This document shows positions 28,117 to 38,117 of a stretch of 64,000 nucleotides of DNA, one piece after another. The notes beneath the pieces are model-generated. The model had not been told where the DNA came from. It worked only from the letters and a program-made list of their open reading frames with translations, and searched no databases. Position 1 is the stretch's first letter; each line of letters begins with the position of its first letter. The stretch is from Afipia sp. (lineage in GTDB: Bacteria; Pseudomonadota; Alphaproteobacteria; Rhizobiales; Xanthobacteraceae): positions 124,001-188,000 of the forward strand of contig JAFKER010000008.1 in NCBI GenBank assembly GCA_017308595.1. Direction: 5' to 3'. Position numbers and translations under genes: made by a program.

Positions 28117-29346
28117 TTAACTTCCGCCCATGCCGCCGGTGATGATCGGTCCCTGCAGCTCGTACTTCTCACCTTTGAACTGCATGATCTGCAGTTGGTC
28201 GATCGGGTAGAAGTCGGTTGCGCTGGTGTTGATCTTCACGCCCGGCAGCAGAGTGTCGGGAACGAAGTCCTTCAGGCTTGCGGCCTGCTTCATGATGTTC
28301 TCGCGGGTCAGGTTGTCGCCTGCCTGCTTGAGCACCTGCACCATCGTCTGGGCCTGGCCGTAGCCATAGACCACCGAACCATCGGCCTTGTTGGCGTCCG
28401 GCGCATACTTGGCGAGGAAGGCGTAGAACTTCTTCATGCCCTCATCGTTGTCCCACTGCGGGTCCGCGCCGTCCTTGGCATAGGCCGCCGACAGGATGCC
28501 CTGCGAGTTTTCATAGCCGGCCGGCTTGAGAACGCTGCCGACCGAGGCGCCGACATTGCTCTGGATGTAGGTCGGCTTCCAGCCGAGTTCGGCAACCTTC
28601 TTGATCGCCTGTGCGGCAAACTTCGGCGTGGTGAAGCTGACGAACACGTCAGCGCCCGAAGCCTTCAGCTTGATGATGTGCGAGTCGATCGTCGGCTCGG
28701 ACACTTCATAGCTGTCTTCGGCGATGATCTGCGATGCCTTCGCGCCGAGGCCGTCCTTCAGGCCCTTGAGCATGTCCTTGCCGAAGTCGTCGTTCTGGTA
28801 CATCACGGCGATCTTCGCGTCCGGCTTGTTCGCCAGCAGGTACTTGGCATAGACGCGGCTTTCGCTCTGGTAGGCCGGTTGCCAGCCCATGGTCCAGGGG
28901 AATTCCTTCGGCTCACCGAACTTGGTCGCGCCGGTCGCCACGAACAGTTGCGGCACTTTCTTCGCGTTCAGGTACTTCTGGATCGCGGAGTTCGACGGCG
29001 TGCCGAGCGGTCCGAACACGAGCAGGACTTCGTCGCTCTCGACCAGCTTGCGGGCCTGTTCGACCGCCTTCGGCGGTGAGTAGCCGTCGTCATAGGTGAT
29101 GAAGTTGATCTTGCGGCCGTTGATGCCGCCCTGATCGTTGATCATCTTGAAATAGGCTTCTTCGATCTTGCCGATCACGCCGTAGGCGGAGGCAGGGCCG
29201 CTATACGGCATGATGTTGCCGATCTTGATTTCGGTATCGCTCGCGCCGGTGTCGTATTTCTTTTGCGCGAGAGCGTGGCCGCTCGTCATTGCGAGCGCGG
29301 CCACAGCCGTCACTGCAGTTACGTTGAGCCTGAACTTGGATAGCAT
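28117..29346 (-). CDS. Liv-type periplasmic binding protein, tandem paralogue 3
   Basis: A 409-residue binding protein and the copy nearest to the permease genes. The signal peptide is about residues 1-27 (MLSKFRLNVTAVTAVAALAM, cleaved after HALAQ), then KKYDTGASDTEIKIGNIMPYSG. AGGGAGAG precedes the ATG. It starts 245 bases after livM, with a hairpin terminator in between. The binding protein can therefore be transcribed separately and at higher level than the membrane parts, as is usual for ABC importers. The ligand is unknown; dicarboxylate or fatty acid is the guess from context. Confidence 0.9.
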   Translation of the reverse strand: MLSKFRLNVTAVTAVAALAMTSGHALAQKKYDTGASDTEIKIGNIMPYSGPASAYGVIGKIEEAYFKMINDQGGINGRKINFITYDDGYSPPKAVEQARKLVESDEVLLVFGPLGTPSNSAIQKYLNAKKVPQLFVATGATKFGEPKEFPWTMGWQPAYQSESRVYAKYLLANKPDAKIAVMYQNDDFGKDMLKGLKDGLGAKASQIIAEDSYEVSEPTIDSHIIKLKASGADVFVSFTTPKFAAQAIKKVAELGWKPTYIQSNVGASVGSVLKPAGYENSQGILSAAYAKDGADPQWDNDEGMKKFYAFLAKYAPDANKADGSVVYGYGQAQTMVQVLKQAGDNLTRENIMKQAASLKDFVPDTLLPGVKINTSATDFYPIDQLQIMQFKGEKYELQGPIITGGMGGS

Positions 29347-29430
29347 GGTGGTCTCTCCCTAGGATGCGGTATCCCGCTTTGCGGAACCGGTTCCCGGAAG
29401 AGAAATCGTGCCAGAAGGCAAAACCATGGC

Positions 29431-29466
29431 AAAAAATGACGGGTCTGATTCAAAGTGAACCAGACC
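29431..29466 (-). terminator. Candidate terminator/attenuator between livM and the binding proteins
   Basis: GGTCTGATTC (29442-29451) faces GAACCAGACC (29457-29466) with one mismatch. On the minus strand the hairpin is followed by CGTCATTTTTT. Confidence 0.6.
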
Positions 29467-29590
29467 CTGCCATGTATCTTCGCCGTGTAATCCGGAGACC
29501 AGCGTTCCGGATATACCCTTCTCAAACTCGGCAGACAGAAACAAGCCTGATTTCAGCTCAGGACGCCAAACTTGTAGCTGACGCTTTCTC

Positions 29591-30607
29591 CTAGGGCTTA
29601 GGCTTTTTGCGGAACAGATGTTCGACGTAGTAGGCCACCTGCCGGGCGCCGTGCGGCAGCAGGAAGATCACCGCGAACAGGAACACGCCGAATACCGCGC
29701 CGGACAGTCCCTTCGAGATGTGTTCCGCGACGTTGGGCACGAACACGATGAACGCCGAACCGACAAGGGAACCCGGAAGCCAGCCGACCCCGCCGACCAC
29801 CATGCCCACGAAAATCGCGATCGCGAGCTGGATGGTGAAGCTGTCGGGCGCGACGAACTGCACCACGATGGCGCCGAGCGCACCGGCAATGCCGGTGAAA
29901 GCGGCAGACACGCCGAATGCCAGTGTTTTGTACAATGGCAGGTCGACGCCCATCGCGGACGCCGCGATCTGATTGTCGCGGATCGCCATCATGGCGCGTC
30001 CGGAGCGCGAACGCAGCAGGTTGACGGCCAGGATGTAGATCACGGTCGAGATGAACAGCGTGAAGTAGTACAGCCACATGTCCTGCGACATCTTCAGGCC
30101 GAACGGGGCGTCCGGCTTGGTGATGACGAGGCCCTGCACGCCGCCGGTCCAGTGTTCGAACAGGTTCAGCTTCAGGATTTGCGGCATTGCTACGGCGAGC
30201 GCGAACGTCGCCAGCGCCAGGTAGACGCCCGAGAGCCGCAGCGCCGGGAACCCGAACAGGAACCCGAAGATGAAGCACACGATGCCGGCCGCGGGAATCG
30301 TCAGCACATAGTTGACGCCGAGATGCTCCATCAGGATGCCGGCGGTGTAGGCGCCGACGGCATAGAACGCGCTCTGGCCGAGCGAGAACTGGCCGCTGCC
30401 TCCGGTGAGCAGGTTGAGAGCCAGGATGGCGATGGCGTAGATCAGCACCATCGTCATCTGGAAGATGATGAAGTTCTTCACGAACAACGGCGTGATGAGC
30501 AGCAGCGCGAGCACGATCAGTGTCGCGGTGGAGCCGACCGTCATCGACTTCTTGGCCGGTGCGGTCACGGTGGGAGCTTGTGAAACGGAGTCCTGAACGG
30601 TGCTCAT
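29591..30607 (-). CDS. livM: Liv-type ABC transporter permease LivM
   Basis: A 338-residue permease with about nine to ten membrane segments, starting near residue 27 after a polar N-terminus. The LivM signature region is GGSGQFSLGQSAFYAVGAYTAGIL, followed by ALRLSGVYLALATFALAVAMPQ. Unlike the LivM part of the first cluster it is a free-standing protein. It starts 3 bases after the livH stop, as part of the livG-livF-livH-livM operon. Confidence 0.92.
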   Translation of the reverse strand: MSTVQDSVSQAPTVTAPAKKSMTVGSTATLIVLALLLITPLFVKNFIIFQMTMVLIYAIAILALNLLTGGSGQFSLGQSAFYAVGAYTAGILMEHLGVNYVLTIPAAGIVCFIFGFLFGFPALRLSGVYLALATFALAVAMPQILKLNLFEHWTGGVQGLVITKPDAPFGLKMSQDMWLYYFTLFISTVIYILAVNLLRSRSGRAMMAIRDNQIAASAMGVDLPLYKTLAFGVSAAFTGIAGALGAIVVQFVAPDSFTIQLAIAIFVGMVVGGVGWLPGSLVGSAFIVFVPNVAEHISKGLSGAVFGVFLFAVIFLLPHGARQVAYYVEHLFRKKPKP

Positions 30608-30609
30608 GA

Positions 30610-31488
30610 TTAAACTCGCTGCACGATTTTGCGGCCGAACAGACCGGACGGTTTGATGACAAGCACGACGATGATCAGTGCCAGCGCGATAGGCAGTTTC
30701 AGCTCGTTGCCGATGCCCGGAATGTAGGTGCCGACGAGATTCTCGAAGACACCGACCAGGAAGCCGCCGACCACCGCGCCGAACGGCGAGGTGAGGCCGC
30801 CGAGCACCGCTGCGGCGAAGCCGTACAGCAGGATGCCGCCCATCATGTTGGGTTCGAGGAACACGACCGGGGCGATCAGGAGGCCGGCGATGGCGCCGAT
30901 GGCGGAGGCCATGCCCCAGCCGAGCGCGATCATCCAGCTCGTGTTGATGCCGACGAGGCGTGCCGATTCAGGCAGCGACGCTGCCGCCCGCATCGCAAGG
31001 CCCACCCGCGTGAAGCGGAAGAAGATGTAGAGCAGCAGCAGCAGCACCAGCGTGACGCCGATCATGCCTGCCTGGTGGGTCGAGATCAGCTGGCTGCCCA
31101 GGAAGCCGGACGAGCCGAACGGCGACGGGAACTGCTTGATGGTGAAGTCCCAGGTCAGACCCGCGACGCTGTTGAGAATGGCGAACAGCGCGATGAACCC
31201 GGCGACGTGCACCAGAACCGGCGCATTTGTCAGCGGCTTGAACAGCGCCCGTTCGAGGATGATGCCGCCTGCGAACGAGATGACCAGCGTCAGCAGGAAG
31301 GCGGGCCAGAACGGCAGGCCCCACTGCATCAGCTGCCAGGCGATGAAGGTGGAGAACATCGCCATTTCGCCTTGGGCGAAGTTGAGGTGGTCGATGGCCT
31401 GATAGATCATGACCACGGCCAGCGCCATGCAGGCGTAGATCGCGCCTGTGGCAATGCCAGCCAGGACTTGGTTGGTAAACAGTTCCAT
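30610..31488 (-). CDS. livH: Liv-type ABC transporter permease LivH
   Basis: A 292-residue inner-membrane permease with about eight hydrophobic segments. It begins FTNQVLAGIATGAIYACMALAVVMIYQA and contains the family region LNFAQGEMAMFSTFIA near residue 35. The C-terminal region GLTSPFGAVVGGFLVGVFENL is the usual ATPase-contact loop area. GAGGATT lies a few bases before the ATG. It follows livF by 10 bases and precedes livM by 2 bases, so the genes form one operon. Confidence 0.92.
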   Translation of the reverse strand: MELFTNQVLAGIATGAIYACMALAVVMIYQAIDHLNFAQGEMAMFSTFIAWQLMQWGLPFWPAFLLTLVISFAGGIILERALFKPLTNAPVLVHVAGFIALFAILNSVAGLTWDFTIKQFPSPFGSSGFLGSQLISTHQAGMIGVTLVLLLLLYIFFRFTRVGLAMRAAASLPESARLVGINTSWMIALGWGMASAIGAIAGLLIAPVVFLEPNMMGGILLYGFAAAVLGGLTSPFGAVVGGFLVGVFENLVGTYIPGIGNELKLPIALALIIVVLVIKPSGLFGRKIVQRV

Positions 31489-31498
31489 GGCTGAATCC

Positions 31499-32208
<710 letters not shown>

Positions 32209-32212
<4 letters not shown>

Positions 32213-33003
32213 TGGTCCTTGCTCCCCAGATAGGCCTTGATGACGTCCGGGTCGGACTGCACCTGCGATGGCGTGCCTTCGGCGAGCTTCTTGCCGAAGT
32301 TCAGCGCAACGACGTGATCGGCAATCTTCATCACCAATCCCATATGATGCTCGACGAGCAGAACCGTGATGTGGCGCTGGTCGCGGATGCGGCAGATCAG
32401 ATCGCCGAGAACGTAGACTTCCTCGTGATTGAGGCCGCCTGCGGGTTCGTCCAGCAGAAGGATCTTCGGTTCGGCGGCGAGCGCGCGGCCAAGCTCGACG
32501 CGCTTCTGCGTGCCGAACGGAAGACCTGCGACTTCGCGGTCCGCAACGTCATGCAGGTCGAGATAATCGAGGATTTCATGAACCGTCGCATTGAGCTTGC
32601 GCTCCTGCTCGCGGACCCATGGCAGCTTCAGCGCGTCACTGACGAAATCGCTCTTGGTGCGGCAGTGTCCGCCGATGCGGATGTTGTCGCGCACGGTGAG
32701 GCGAGGGAACAGCGCGACGTTCTGGAACGTGCGGCCGATGCCGACCTCTGCAATCTTCTGCGGCTGATACTGGAGGATACTGGTCCCCTCCATCAGGATA
32801 TCGCCCTGGCTTGGCTGATAGAGCCGGCTCAGGCAGTTGAACAGCGTCGTCTTGCCCGCGCCGTTCGGTCCGATCAGGCCCAGGATCTGGCCCTTCTTCA
32901 TATCGAACGACACGCCATTCAACGCAACGATGCCACCGAACACGACGCTCACGTCGCGAACGGTGAGCAGGGGAGCTTGCCCCTGCGCCTGTGCCTGCAT
33001 CAT
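32209..33003 (-). CDS. livG: Liv-type ABC transporter ATP-binding protein LivG
   Basis: A 264-residue ATPase. Walker A is [15 protein letters not shown], and the characteristic LivG insert VGIGRTFQNVALFPRLTVRDN is present. Walker B is ILLLDEPAGGLNHEE, and it ends with the family's [10 protein letters not shown]. Two consecutive ATG codons (33003 and 33000) are candidates and neither has a good ribosome site of its own. A short upstream reading frame with a strong AGGAGGA site ends inside this ATGATG, which suggests translational coupling. First gene of the livGFHM operon. Confidence 0.92.
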
Positions 33004-33092
33004 GCGCCGATGTTCCGGCAAAGCCGGGCTGCGCCCGAACCTTGCATGGCACCGCGGCAACCGCGGTTATCTGTTCCCCTCGATACGTGCAA
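33000..33092 (-). CDS. Possible 30-residue leader peptide upstream of livG
   Basis: A TTG at 33092 follows AGGAGGA (rc of about 33098-33104) at good spacing and opens a 30-codon frame. Its TGA stop lies within the ATGATG start of livG. The product is basic and cysteine-containing with no recognisable domain. It could serve to couple ribosomes to livG or as an attenuator. Weak evidence on its own: short frames are common in high-GC DNA. Confidence 0.3.
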   Translation of the reverse strand: MHVSRGTDNRGCRGAMQGSGAARLCRNIGA

Positions 33093-33330
33093 CTTGTCCT
33101 CCTGGTGATCGTAGTGATCGTATTTTTTTCGGTGACAGTTTCTTTTGGCAGTTTCTTGGTTTTGTACTCCGCGTGCAATGTTCCGCGCAGCCGTAAAACA
33201 GCTCTTGGATATTTCGGATCCGTCCATTGCAGAGACGGGTATCTCACAGTTCCTTTATAGAACTATGATCGGATTGCGCGCAAGTGCGCCAGCCGCACGA
33301 AGAAGATGCCTCTGCATGCAGTTAAGGGCG
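33093..33330. promoter_or_regulatory. Intergenic region between livG leader and IclR gene
   Basis: With the leader, the gap is 327 bases. It contains a tandem 9-bp repeat GTGATCGTA at 33105-33113 and 33114-33122, next to a T-rich tract (33121-33160). The livG operon promoter must lie here but no clear -35/-10 pair was identified. No gene is seen. Confidence 0.4.
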
Positions 33331-34212
33331 CTACCTGATCCCCTCTGCAACGCGTGTTGTCTTTCCCCCGTTTGTTTTAGCTTTTTTGAGACCCGGTTCC
33401 TTGCCCTGAATGCCGCGTCCGATGGTGCCGGTCATCGCGACCTCGATGTTTCGCACCATCGCGACGAGGCGCGGTCCAATATCGTTCTTTAATAGAACTT
33501 CACTGAACTTGAATGCGGGAGCGCCGCAGTTGAACGCATACGGTCCGGTTCCGTCGTTTAACTTCAATGCAACGCCGACCGCGTGGATGTCGTTGTGCCA
33601 TTCCCCCGCCGACATCGCGAAACCATACTTGGCGACGCATTCGCCCGCGCGCTCGATGCCATCGCGCACCTTGGGCCAGTTCTGCGGGCCGACATGTTCC
33701 CGGATTTCGCGCAGCAATTCGGTGCGCTCGTCCTCGGGCAGTGCCCACAGATAGGCGCGTCCCATCGCCGTCGTCGCGATCGGCACCTTGGAGCCGACAT
33801 CGAGCAGCACGCCGACAGTCAGTTCACTGCGGCTCTGTCCGAAGTAGATCATGCTGAGACGATCGCGTGCGCCGATCGCGACAGCGCCGCCGGTTTCGCG
33901 CATCAGCTGATCGCGATAGGGATCGGACAGATGACGGATGCCCATATTGGCGAGCGCGGAATATCCAAGCGCCATTGCAGCGGGCGCGAGCTGATATTTT
34001 TCGAAACGCGGAACCGGCGTCAGATAGCCGAGCTTTGTCAGCGTGTAGGTCAGCCGTGAAATTGTAGGCTTCGGTAAATTCGTGCGCGCGGCGATTTCCT
34101 GATTGCCGAGCAATCCATCGCTTGGGCGAAACGCGCGCAACACATCGAGCCCCCGTGAAAGCGCGATAACAAAGCTGCGATCAGTCGCAGGTTTCTTTGG
34201 TGGCCGCTTCAT
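33331..34212 (-). CDS. IclR family transcriptional regulator
   Basis: A 293-residue regulator. The N-terminal winged HTH (about 12-75) includes SFVIALSRGLDVLRAFRP and NQEIAARTNLPKPTISRLTYTL. The C-terminal effector domain (about 95-270) has the typical GVLLDVGSKVPIATTAMGRAYLWALP segment. A lysine-rich tail ends the protein. It is divergent from pimF across 131 bases containing palindromic half-sites, so it probably regulates the pim operon and itself. The effector may be a dicarboxylic acid or its CoA ester, which is inferred. Confidence 0.9.
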   Translation of the reverse strand: MKRPPKKPATDRSFVIALSRGLDVLRAFRPSDGLLGNQEIAARTNLPKPTISRLTYTLTKLGYLTPVPRFEKYQLAPAAMALGYSALANMGIRHLSDPYRDQLMRETGGAVAIGARDRLSMIYFGQSRSELTVGVLLDVGSKVPIATTAMGRAYLWALPEDERTELLREIREHVGPQNWPKVRDGIERAGECVAKYGFAMSAGEWHNDIHAVGVALKLNDGTGPYAFNCGAPAFKFSEVLLKNDIGPRLVAMVRNIEVAMTGTIGRGIQGKEPGLKKAKTNGGKTTRVAEGIR

Positions 34213-34281
34213 TCGTAAAAAACCGCATATGTGGTCTTCGTTGACAAAGGACGTGCTTCAAAATATCCCTCCGTGTCAAGA

Positions 34282-34309
34282 TGTGGAATATAATTCCGCA
34301 GTGCGAAAT
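34282..34309. promoter_or_regulatory. Candidate IclR operator upstream of pimF
   Basis: Three related half-sites: TGTGGAAT, ATTCCGCA and TGCGAAAT. The first pair is a dyad around ATA (34282-34300) and the last pair a dyad around one G (34293-34309), each with one mismatch. The site lies 35-62 bases before the pimF GTG. Confidence 0.55.
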
Positions 34310-34343
34310 ACCTCAAAAACGAGCGTTACCAAGGAGAGTTTGT

Positions 34344-36431
34344 GTGAGCGAAGTGGTCAAGGTGGAACGTCATGACGCGGTTGCAATCGTCACGGTCAAC
34401 AGCCCTCCGGTGAATGCGCTCAGCGCTGCTGTGCGCAAGGGAATCGCCGACGGCGTGAAAAGCGCGCAGGCAGATGACTCGGTGAAAGCTATTGTTATTG
34501 CATGCGCGGGACGCACCTTTATCGCGGGCGCCGACATCACCGAATTCGGCAAGCCGCCGCAGTCGCCGAGCCTTCATGAAGTGATCGAGGTGATCGAGAA
34601 TTCCTCTAAGCCGGTGATTGCCGCCATTCACGGCACCGCGCTCGGTGGTGGCCTTGAGCTTGCGCTCGGGGCGCATTTCCGCGTCGCCACAAAGGATGCG
34701 AAGCTCGGTCTTCCCGAAGTGAAGCTCGGCCTGCTGCCGGGCGCCGGCGGCACGCAGCGGCTGCCGCGCGCGGTCGGCCCTGAAATGGCCGTGACGATGA
34801 TCGTCGGCGGCAATCCGATCAGCGCGGCTGAGGCGCTCAAGAACGGACTCATCGAGGAAATCGTCGATGGCGAACCCGCTGTCGGCGGCGAAGCTTTTGC
34901 GCGCAAGGTGCTTGCCGAGAAGCGTCCGCTGCGCAAGCTGCGCGACGACGATTCCAAGCTTGCGGCCGCCAAGGCCGACAAGTCGATCTTCACCAATGCG
35001 GCGGCTGCGGCAAATAAGCGCAATCGCGGCCTGGAAGCGCCGCTCGCTGCCGCCGAAGCCGTGAGCCACTCGCTCGACCAGCCGTTCGATCAGGCACTCA
35101 AGTCAGAGCGCGAACTGTTCATGAAGCTGATGAACGGTGACCAGTCGAAGGCGCAGCGCTATGCGTTCTTCTCCGAGCGCGAAGCTGCCAAGGTATCTGG
35201 CGTGCCAGATGGCACCAAGGCGCGCGACGTCAAGCAGGTCGCGATCATCGGCGCCGGCACCATGGGCGGCGGTATCGCGATGTCGTTCGCCAATGCCGGG
35301 ATTCCGGTCACCCTGATCGAGACCGGGGATGAGCAGCTCAAGCGCGGCCTCGGCATCATGCAGAAGAATTACGAGGCCACCGCCGCGCGCGGCGGTATTC
35401 CTGCGGACGCACCTGCCAAGCGCATGGGCCTGATTAAGGGCGTGGTCGGCATCGAGAACGTCAAGGATGCGGACCTCATCATCGAGGCCGTGTTCGAGAC
35501 CATGGCGATCAAGAAGGACGTGTTCGGCAAGCTCGACCAGTTCGCCAAGCCCGGTGCTGTTCTCGCCACCAACACCTCGTATCTGAACATCAACGACATC
35601 GCCGCGATGACCAAGCGTCCGCAGGACGTGCTGGGCATGCACTTCTTCTCGCCCGCCAACGTCATGAAGCTGTGCGAAATCGTGCGCGGCGAAAAGACCG
35701 CGCCGGATGCGCTGATGACCGCGGTGGCGATCGCCAAGCGTATCGCCAAGGTGCCGGTGGTGGTTGGTGTGTGCGACGGCTTCGTCGGCAACCGCATGCT
35801 CGCCGCCCGCGGCAAGCAGGCCGAGAAGTTCCTGTTCGAAGGCGCGCTGCCGCAGCAGGTCGACGCCGTCCTCACCAAGTTCGGCATGCCGATGGGCCCG
35901 TTCGCGATGGGCGATCTCGCCGGTCTCGATATCGGCTGGCGGTCGCGTCAGGACCGCGGCATCAAGTCGGAAATCGCCGACGCGATCTGCGAAGCCGGGC
36001 GCTTCGGCCAGAAGACCGGCAAGGGCTACTACAAGTACGAAGCCGGTTCGCGCTCGCCGCTGCCGGATCCGGAAATCGAGAAGCTGATCGAGGAAACCAC
36101 CGCGAAACTCGGGATCAAGCGCCGCCAGATCGATGATCAGGAAATCCTCGAGCGCCTGATGTACCCGATGATCAACGAGGGTGCGCGCATCCTCGAAGAG
36201 AAGATCGCGGCGCGTCCGAGCGACATCGACGTGGTCTGGCTCTATGGCTACGGCTGGCCGATCTATCGCGGCGGCCCGATGTTCTACGCCGATCAGGTCG
36301 GCCTGAAGAAGATCGCGGAGCGTCTGTCCTTCTACGCCAAGCAGACCAACGATCCGTCGCTGGAGCCGACCCCTCTGCTCAAGCGTCTGGCGGACGAAGG
36401 CAAGACATTCGCGTCGCTCGCCAAAGGCTGA
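34344..36431 (+). CDS. pimF: Bifunctional enoyl-CoA hydratase / 3-hydroxyacyl-CoA dehydrogenase (PimF-like)
   Basis: A 695-residue fusion performing the second and third steps of beta-oxidation. The crotonase domain is at about 1-185 (HGTALGGGLELALGAHFRVA, PEVKLGLLPGAGGTQRLPRA). The NAD-binding dehydrogenase domain starts near 300 (VAIIGAGTMGGGIAMSFANAG), with HFFSPANVMKLCEIVRGEK. Dehydrogenase C-terminal domains fill the remainder. The start is GTG at 34344 with AAGGAGAG five bases upstream; an ATG at 34281 lies inside the operator and is rejected. Gene order pimF-pimA-pimB-pimC-pimD matches the dicarboxylate operon of Rhodopseudomonas palustris. Confidence 0.92.
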   Translation: MSEVVKVERHDAVAIVTVNSPPVNALSAAVRKGIADGVKSAQADDSVKAIVIACAGRTFIAGADITEFGKPPQSPSLHEVIEVIENSSKPVIAAIHGTALGGGLELALGAHFRVATKDAKLGLPEVKLGLLPGAGGTQRLPRAVGPEMAVTMIVGGNPISAAEALKNGLIEEIVDGEPAVGGEAFARKVLAEKRPLRKLRDDDSKLAAAKADKSIFTNAAAAANKRNRGLEAPLAAAEAVSHSLDQPFDQALKSERELFMKLMNGDQSKAQRYAFFSEREAAKVSGVPDGTKARDVKQVAIIGAGTMGGGIAMSFANAGIPVTLIETGDEQLKRGLGIMQKNYEATAARGGIPADAPAKRMGLIKGVVGIENVKDADLIIEAVFETMAIKKDVFGKLDQFAKPGAVLATNTSYLNINDIAAMTKRPQDVLGMHFFSPANVMKLCEIVRGEKTAPDALMTAVAIAKRIAKVPVVVGVCDGFVGNRMLAARGKQAEKFLFEGALPQQVDAVLTKFGMPMGPFAMGDLAGLDIGWRSRQDRGIKSEIADAICEAGRFGQKTGKGYYKYEAGSRSPLPDPEIEKLIEETTAKLGIKRRQIDDQEILERLMYPMINEGARILEEKIAARPSDIDVVWLYGYGWPIYRGGPMFYADQVGLKKIAERLSFYAKQTNDPSLEPTPLLKRLADEGKTFASLAKG

Positions 36432-36434
36432 TCC

Positions 36435-38117
36435 ATGACCCGGCCGGGTGAACAGTACTATCCGCAGGGTGTGCGCTGGGATTCACCGATCCCGCGCAGC
36501 ACCCTGCCGGATTTGTTGTCGACGGCGGCCGCGGAATTCGGCGCGCGCACAGCGATCGAGTTTCGCGACCGTCCGATCAGCTTCATTCAGTTGAAGGACA
36601 TGGCCGATGTCGCCGCGTCGGCGTTTCTCCGTGCCGGCTACGGTAAGGGATCGTCGATCGCGCTGTTTCTGGGAAATTCACCGGATCATCCGGTGAATTT
36701 CTTCGGGGCGCTGAAGGCCGGTGCCCGGGTCGTGCATCTCTCGCCGCTCGACGGCGAGATCGCGCTGACCCATAAGCTGAAGGACTCCGGCGCACGCATT
36801 CTGGTCACCAGCAACCTTGCAACGCTGTTGCCGACCGCACTGAAGTTTCTCGAAAAGGGACTGCTCGATAAGCTCATCGTCTGCGAGGATCAGACCTGGG
36901 GCGATGTCGGCAATCCACAGGCCGCAATTCCGTCGAACCCGGCGATCGTGACCTTCAAGGATTTTATCGAGGACGCGCAGCCGCCGTCCGCGTGGCCGCA
37001 GATCGACATCGATGCCATCGCGCTGCTGCAATATACCGGCGGCACGACCGGATTGCCCAAGGGTGCGATGCTCACCCACGGCAATCTCACTTCGGCGGTC
37101 TCGATCTACGATGTATGGAGCGCCAACCAGAAAGCCGAGCGCAACACCATCGAGCGGGTCATTCTGGTTCTGCCGCTGTTTCATATCTACGCGCTGACGG
37201 TTGTTTTGTTGCGCACGCTGAAAAACGGCGATCTGATCTCGCTGCATCAGCGTTTCGATCTCGACGCCGTGATGCGCGATATCGAGGTGAAGCGTGCTAC
37301 GGCGTTTCCCGGCGTGCCGACCATGTGGATCGCCATCGCCAGTCTGCCCGATCTCGACAAGCGCGATCTGTCGTCGCTGGCCTTCGCAGGCTCGGGCGGT
37401 GCGCCGCTGCCGGTCGAAGTCGCCAAAGTGTTCGAACGCAAGACCAGGCTCGCATTGAAGAGCGGCTGGGGCATGACCGAGACCTGTTCGCCCGGCACCG
37501 GCCATCCGCCGGAGGGTCCGGAGAAACCCGGCTCGATCGGCCTGATGCTGCCGAGTATCGAGATGGACGTTGTTTCGCTCGACGATCCGAAACAGGTGAT
37601 GCCTGTCGGCGAGACCGGCGAAATTCGTGTGCGCGGTCCGAACGTCACCAGGGGTTACTGGAATCGCGAGGCGGAAACCGCCGAAGCTTTCGTCGGCGAC
37701 CGTTTCCTGACCGGCGATATCGGCTACATGGACAGCGACGGCTATTTCTATCTGGTCGATCGCAAGAAGGACATGATCATCTCCGGCGGCTTCAACGTCT
37801 ATCCGCAGATGATCGAGCAGGCGATCTACACCCATCCATCGGTGCAGGAAGTCATCGTGATCGGCATTCCCGACGATTATCGCGGCGAAGCCTCCAAGGC
37901 GTTCGTCACGCTGCGCGCCGGAGCCGAGCCGTTTACCATCGAAGATTTGCGCGCTTTCCTCACGGGCAAGCTCGGGAAGCACGAATTGCCAGTGGCGGTA
38001 GAGTTCCTTAAAGAATTGCCGCGCACCAGCGTCGGCAAGCTTTCCCGTCACGAATTACGCAATCAACAACGTCAGAATACGCAACAACCCAAACTTGCAA
38101 CAGGAGGTCGCTCATGA
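36435..38117 (+). CDS. pimA: Dicarboxylate / medium-to-long-chain fatty acid CoA ligase (PimA-like)
   Basis: A 560-residue AMP-dependent ligase. The P-loop is [21 protein letters not shown] near residue 195. The A5 motif [10 protein letters not shown] lies near 340, followed by [22 protein letters not shown]. The C-terminal catalytic lysine is in [14 protein letters not shown]. It begins [22 protein letters not shown], as in the PimA group, which activates C7-C14 dicarboxylic and fatty acids. It starts 3 bases after pimF and overlaps pimB by four bases (ATGA), so the operon is tight. Confidence 0.9.
   Translation: MTRPGEQYYPQGVRWDSPIPRSTLPDLLSTAAAEFGARTAIEFRDRPISFIQLKDMADVAASAFLRAGYGKGSSIALFLGNSPDHPVNFFGALKAGARVVHLSPLDGEIALTHKLKDSGARILVTSNLATLLPTALKFLEKGLLDKLIVCEDQTWGDVGNPQAAIPSNPAIVTFKDFIEDAQPPSAWPQIDIDAIALLQYTGGTTGLPKGAMLTHGNLTSAVSIYDVWSANQKAERNTIERVILVLPLFHIYALTVVLLRTLKNGDLISLHQRFDLDAVMRDIEVKRATAFPGVPTMWIAIASLPDLDKRDLSSLAFAGSGGAPLPVEVAKVFERKTRLALKSGWGMTETCSPGTGHPPEGPEKPGSIGLMLPSIEMDVVSLDDPKQVMPVGETGEIRVRGPNVTRGYWNREAETAEAFVGDRFLTGDIGYMDSDGYFYLVDRKKDMIISGGFNVYPQMIEQAIYTHPSVQEVIVIGIPDDYRGEASKAFVTLRAGAEPFTIEDLRAFLTGKLGKHELPVAVEFLKELPRTSVGKLSRHELRNQQRQNTQQPKLATGGRS

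Noticed and set aside
34281-34343. ATG start at 34281 for pimF
   Set aside because: It would place the N-terminus over the candidate operator with no ribosome site and no homology; GTG at 34344 has a proper AAGGAGAG.
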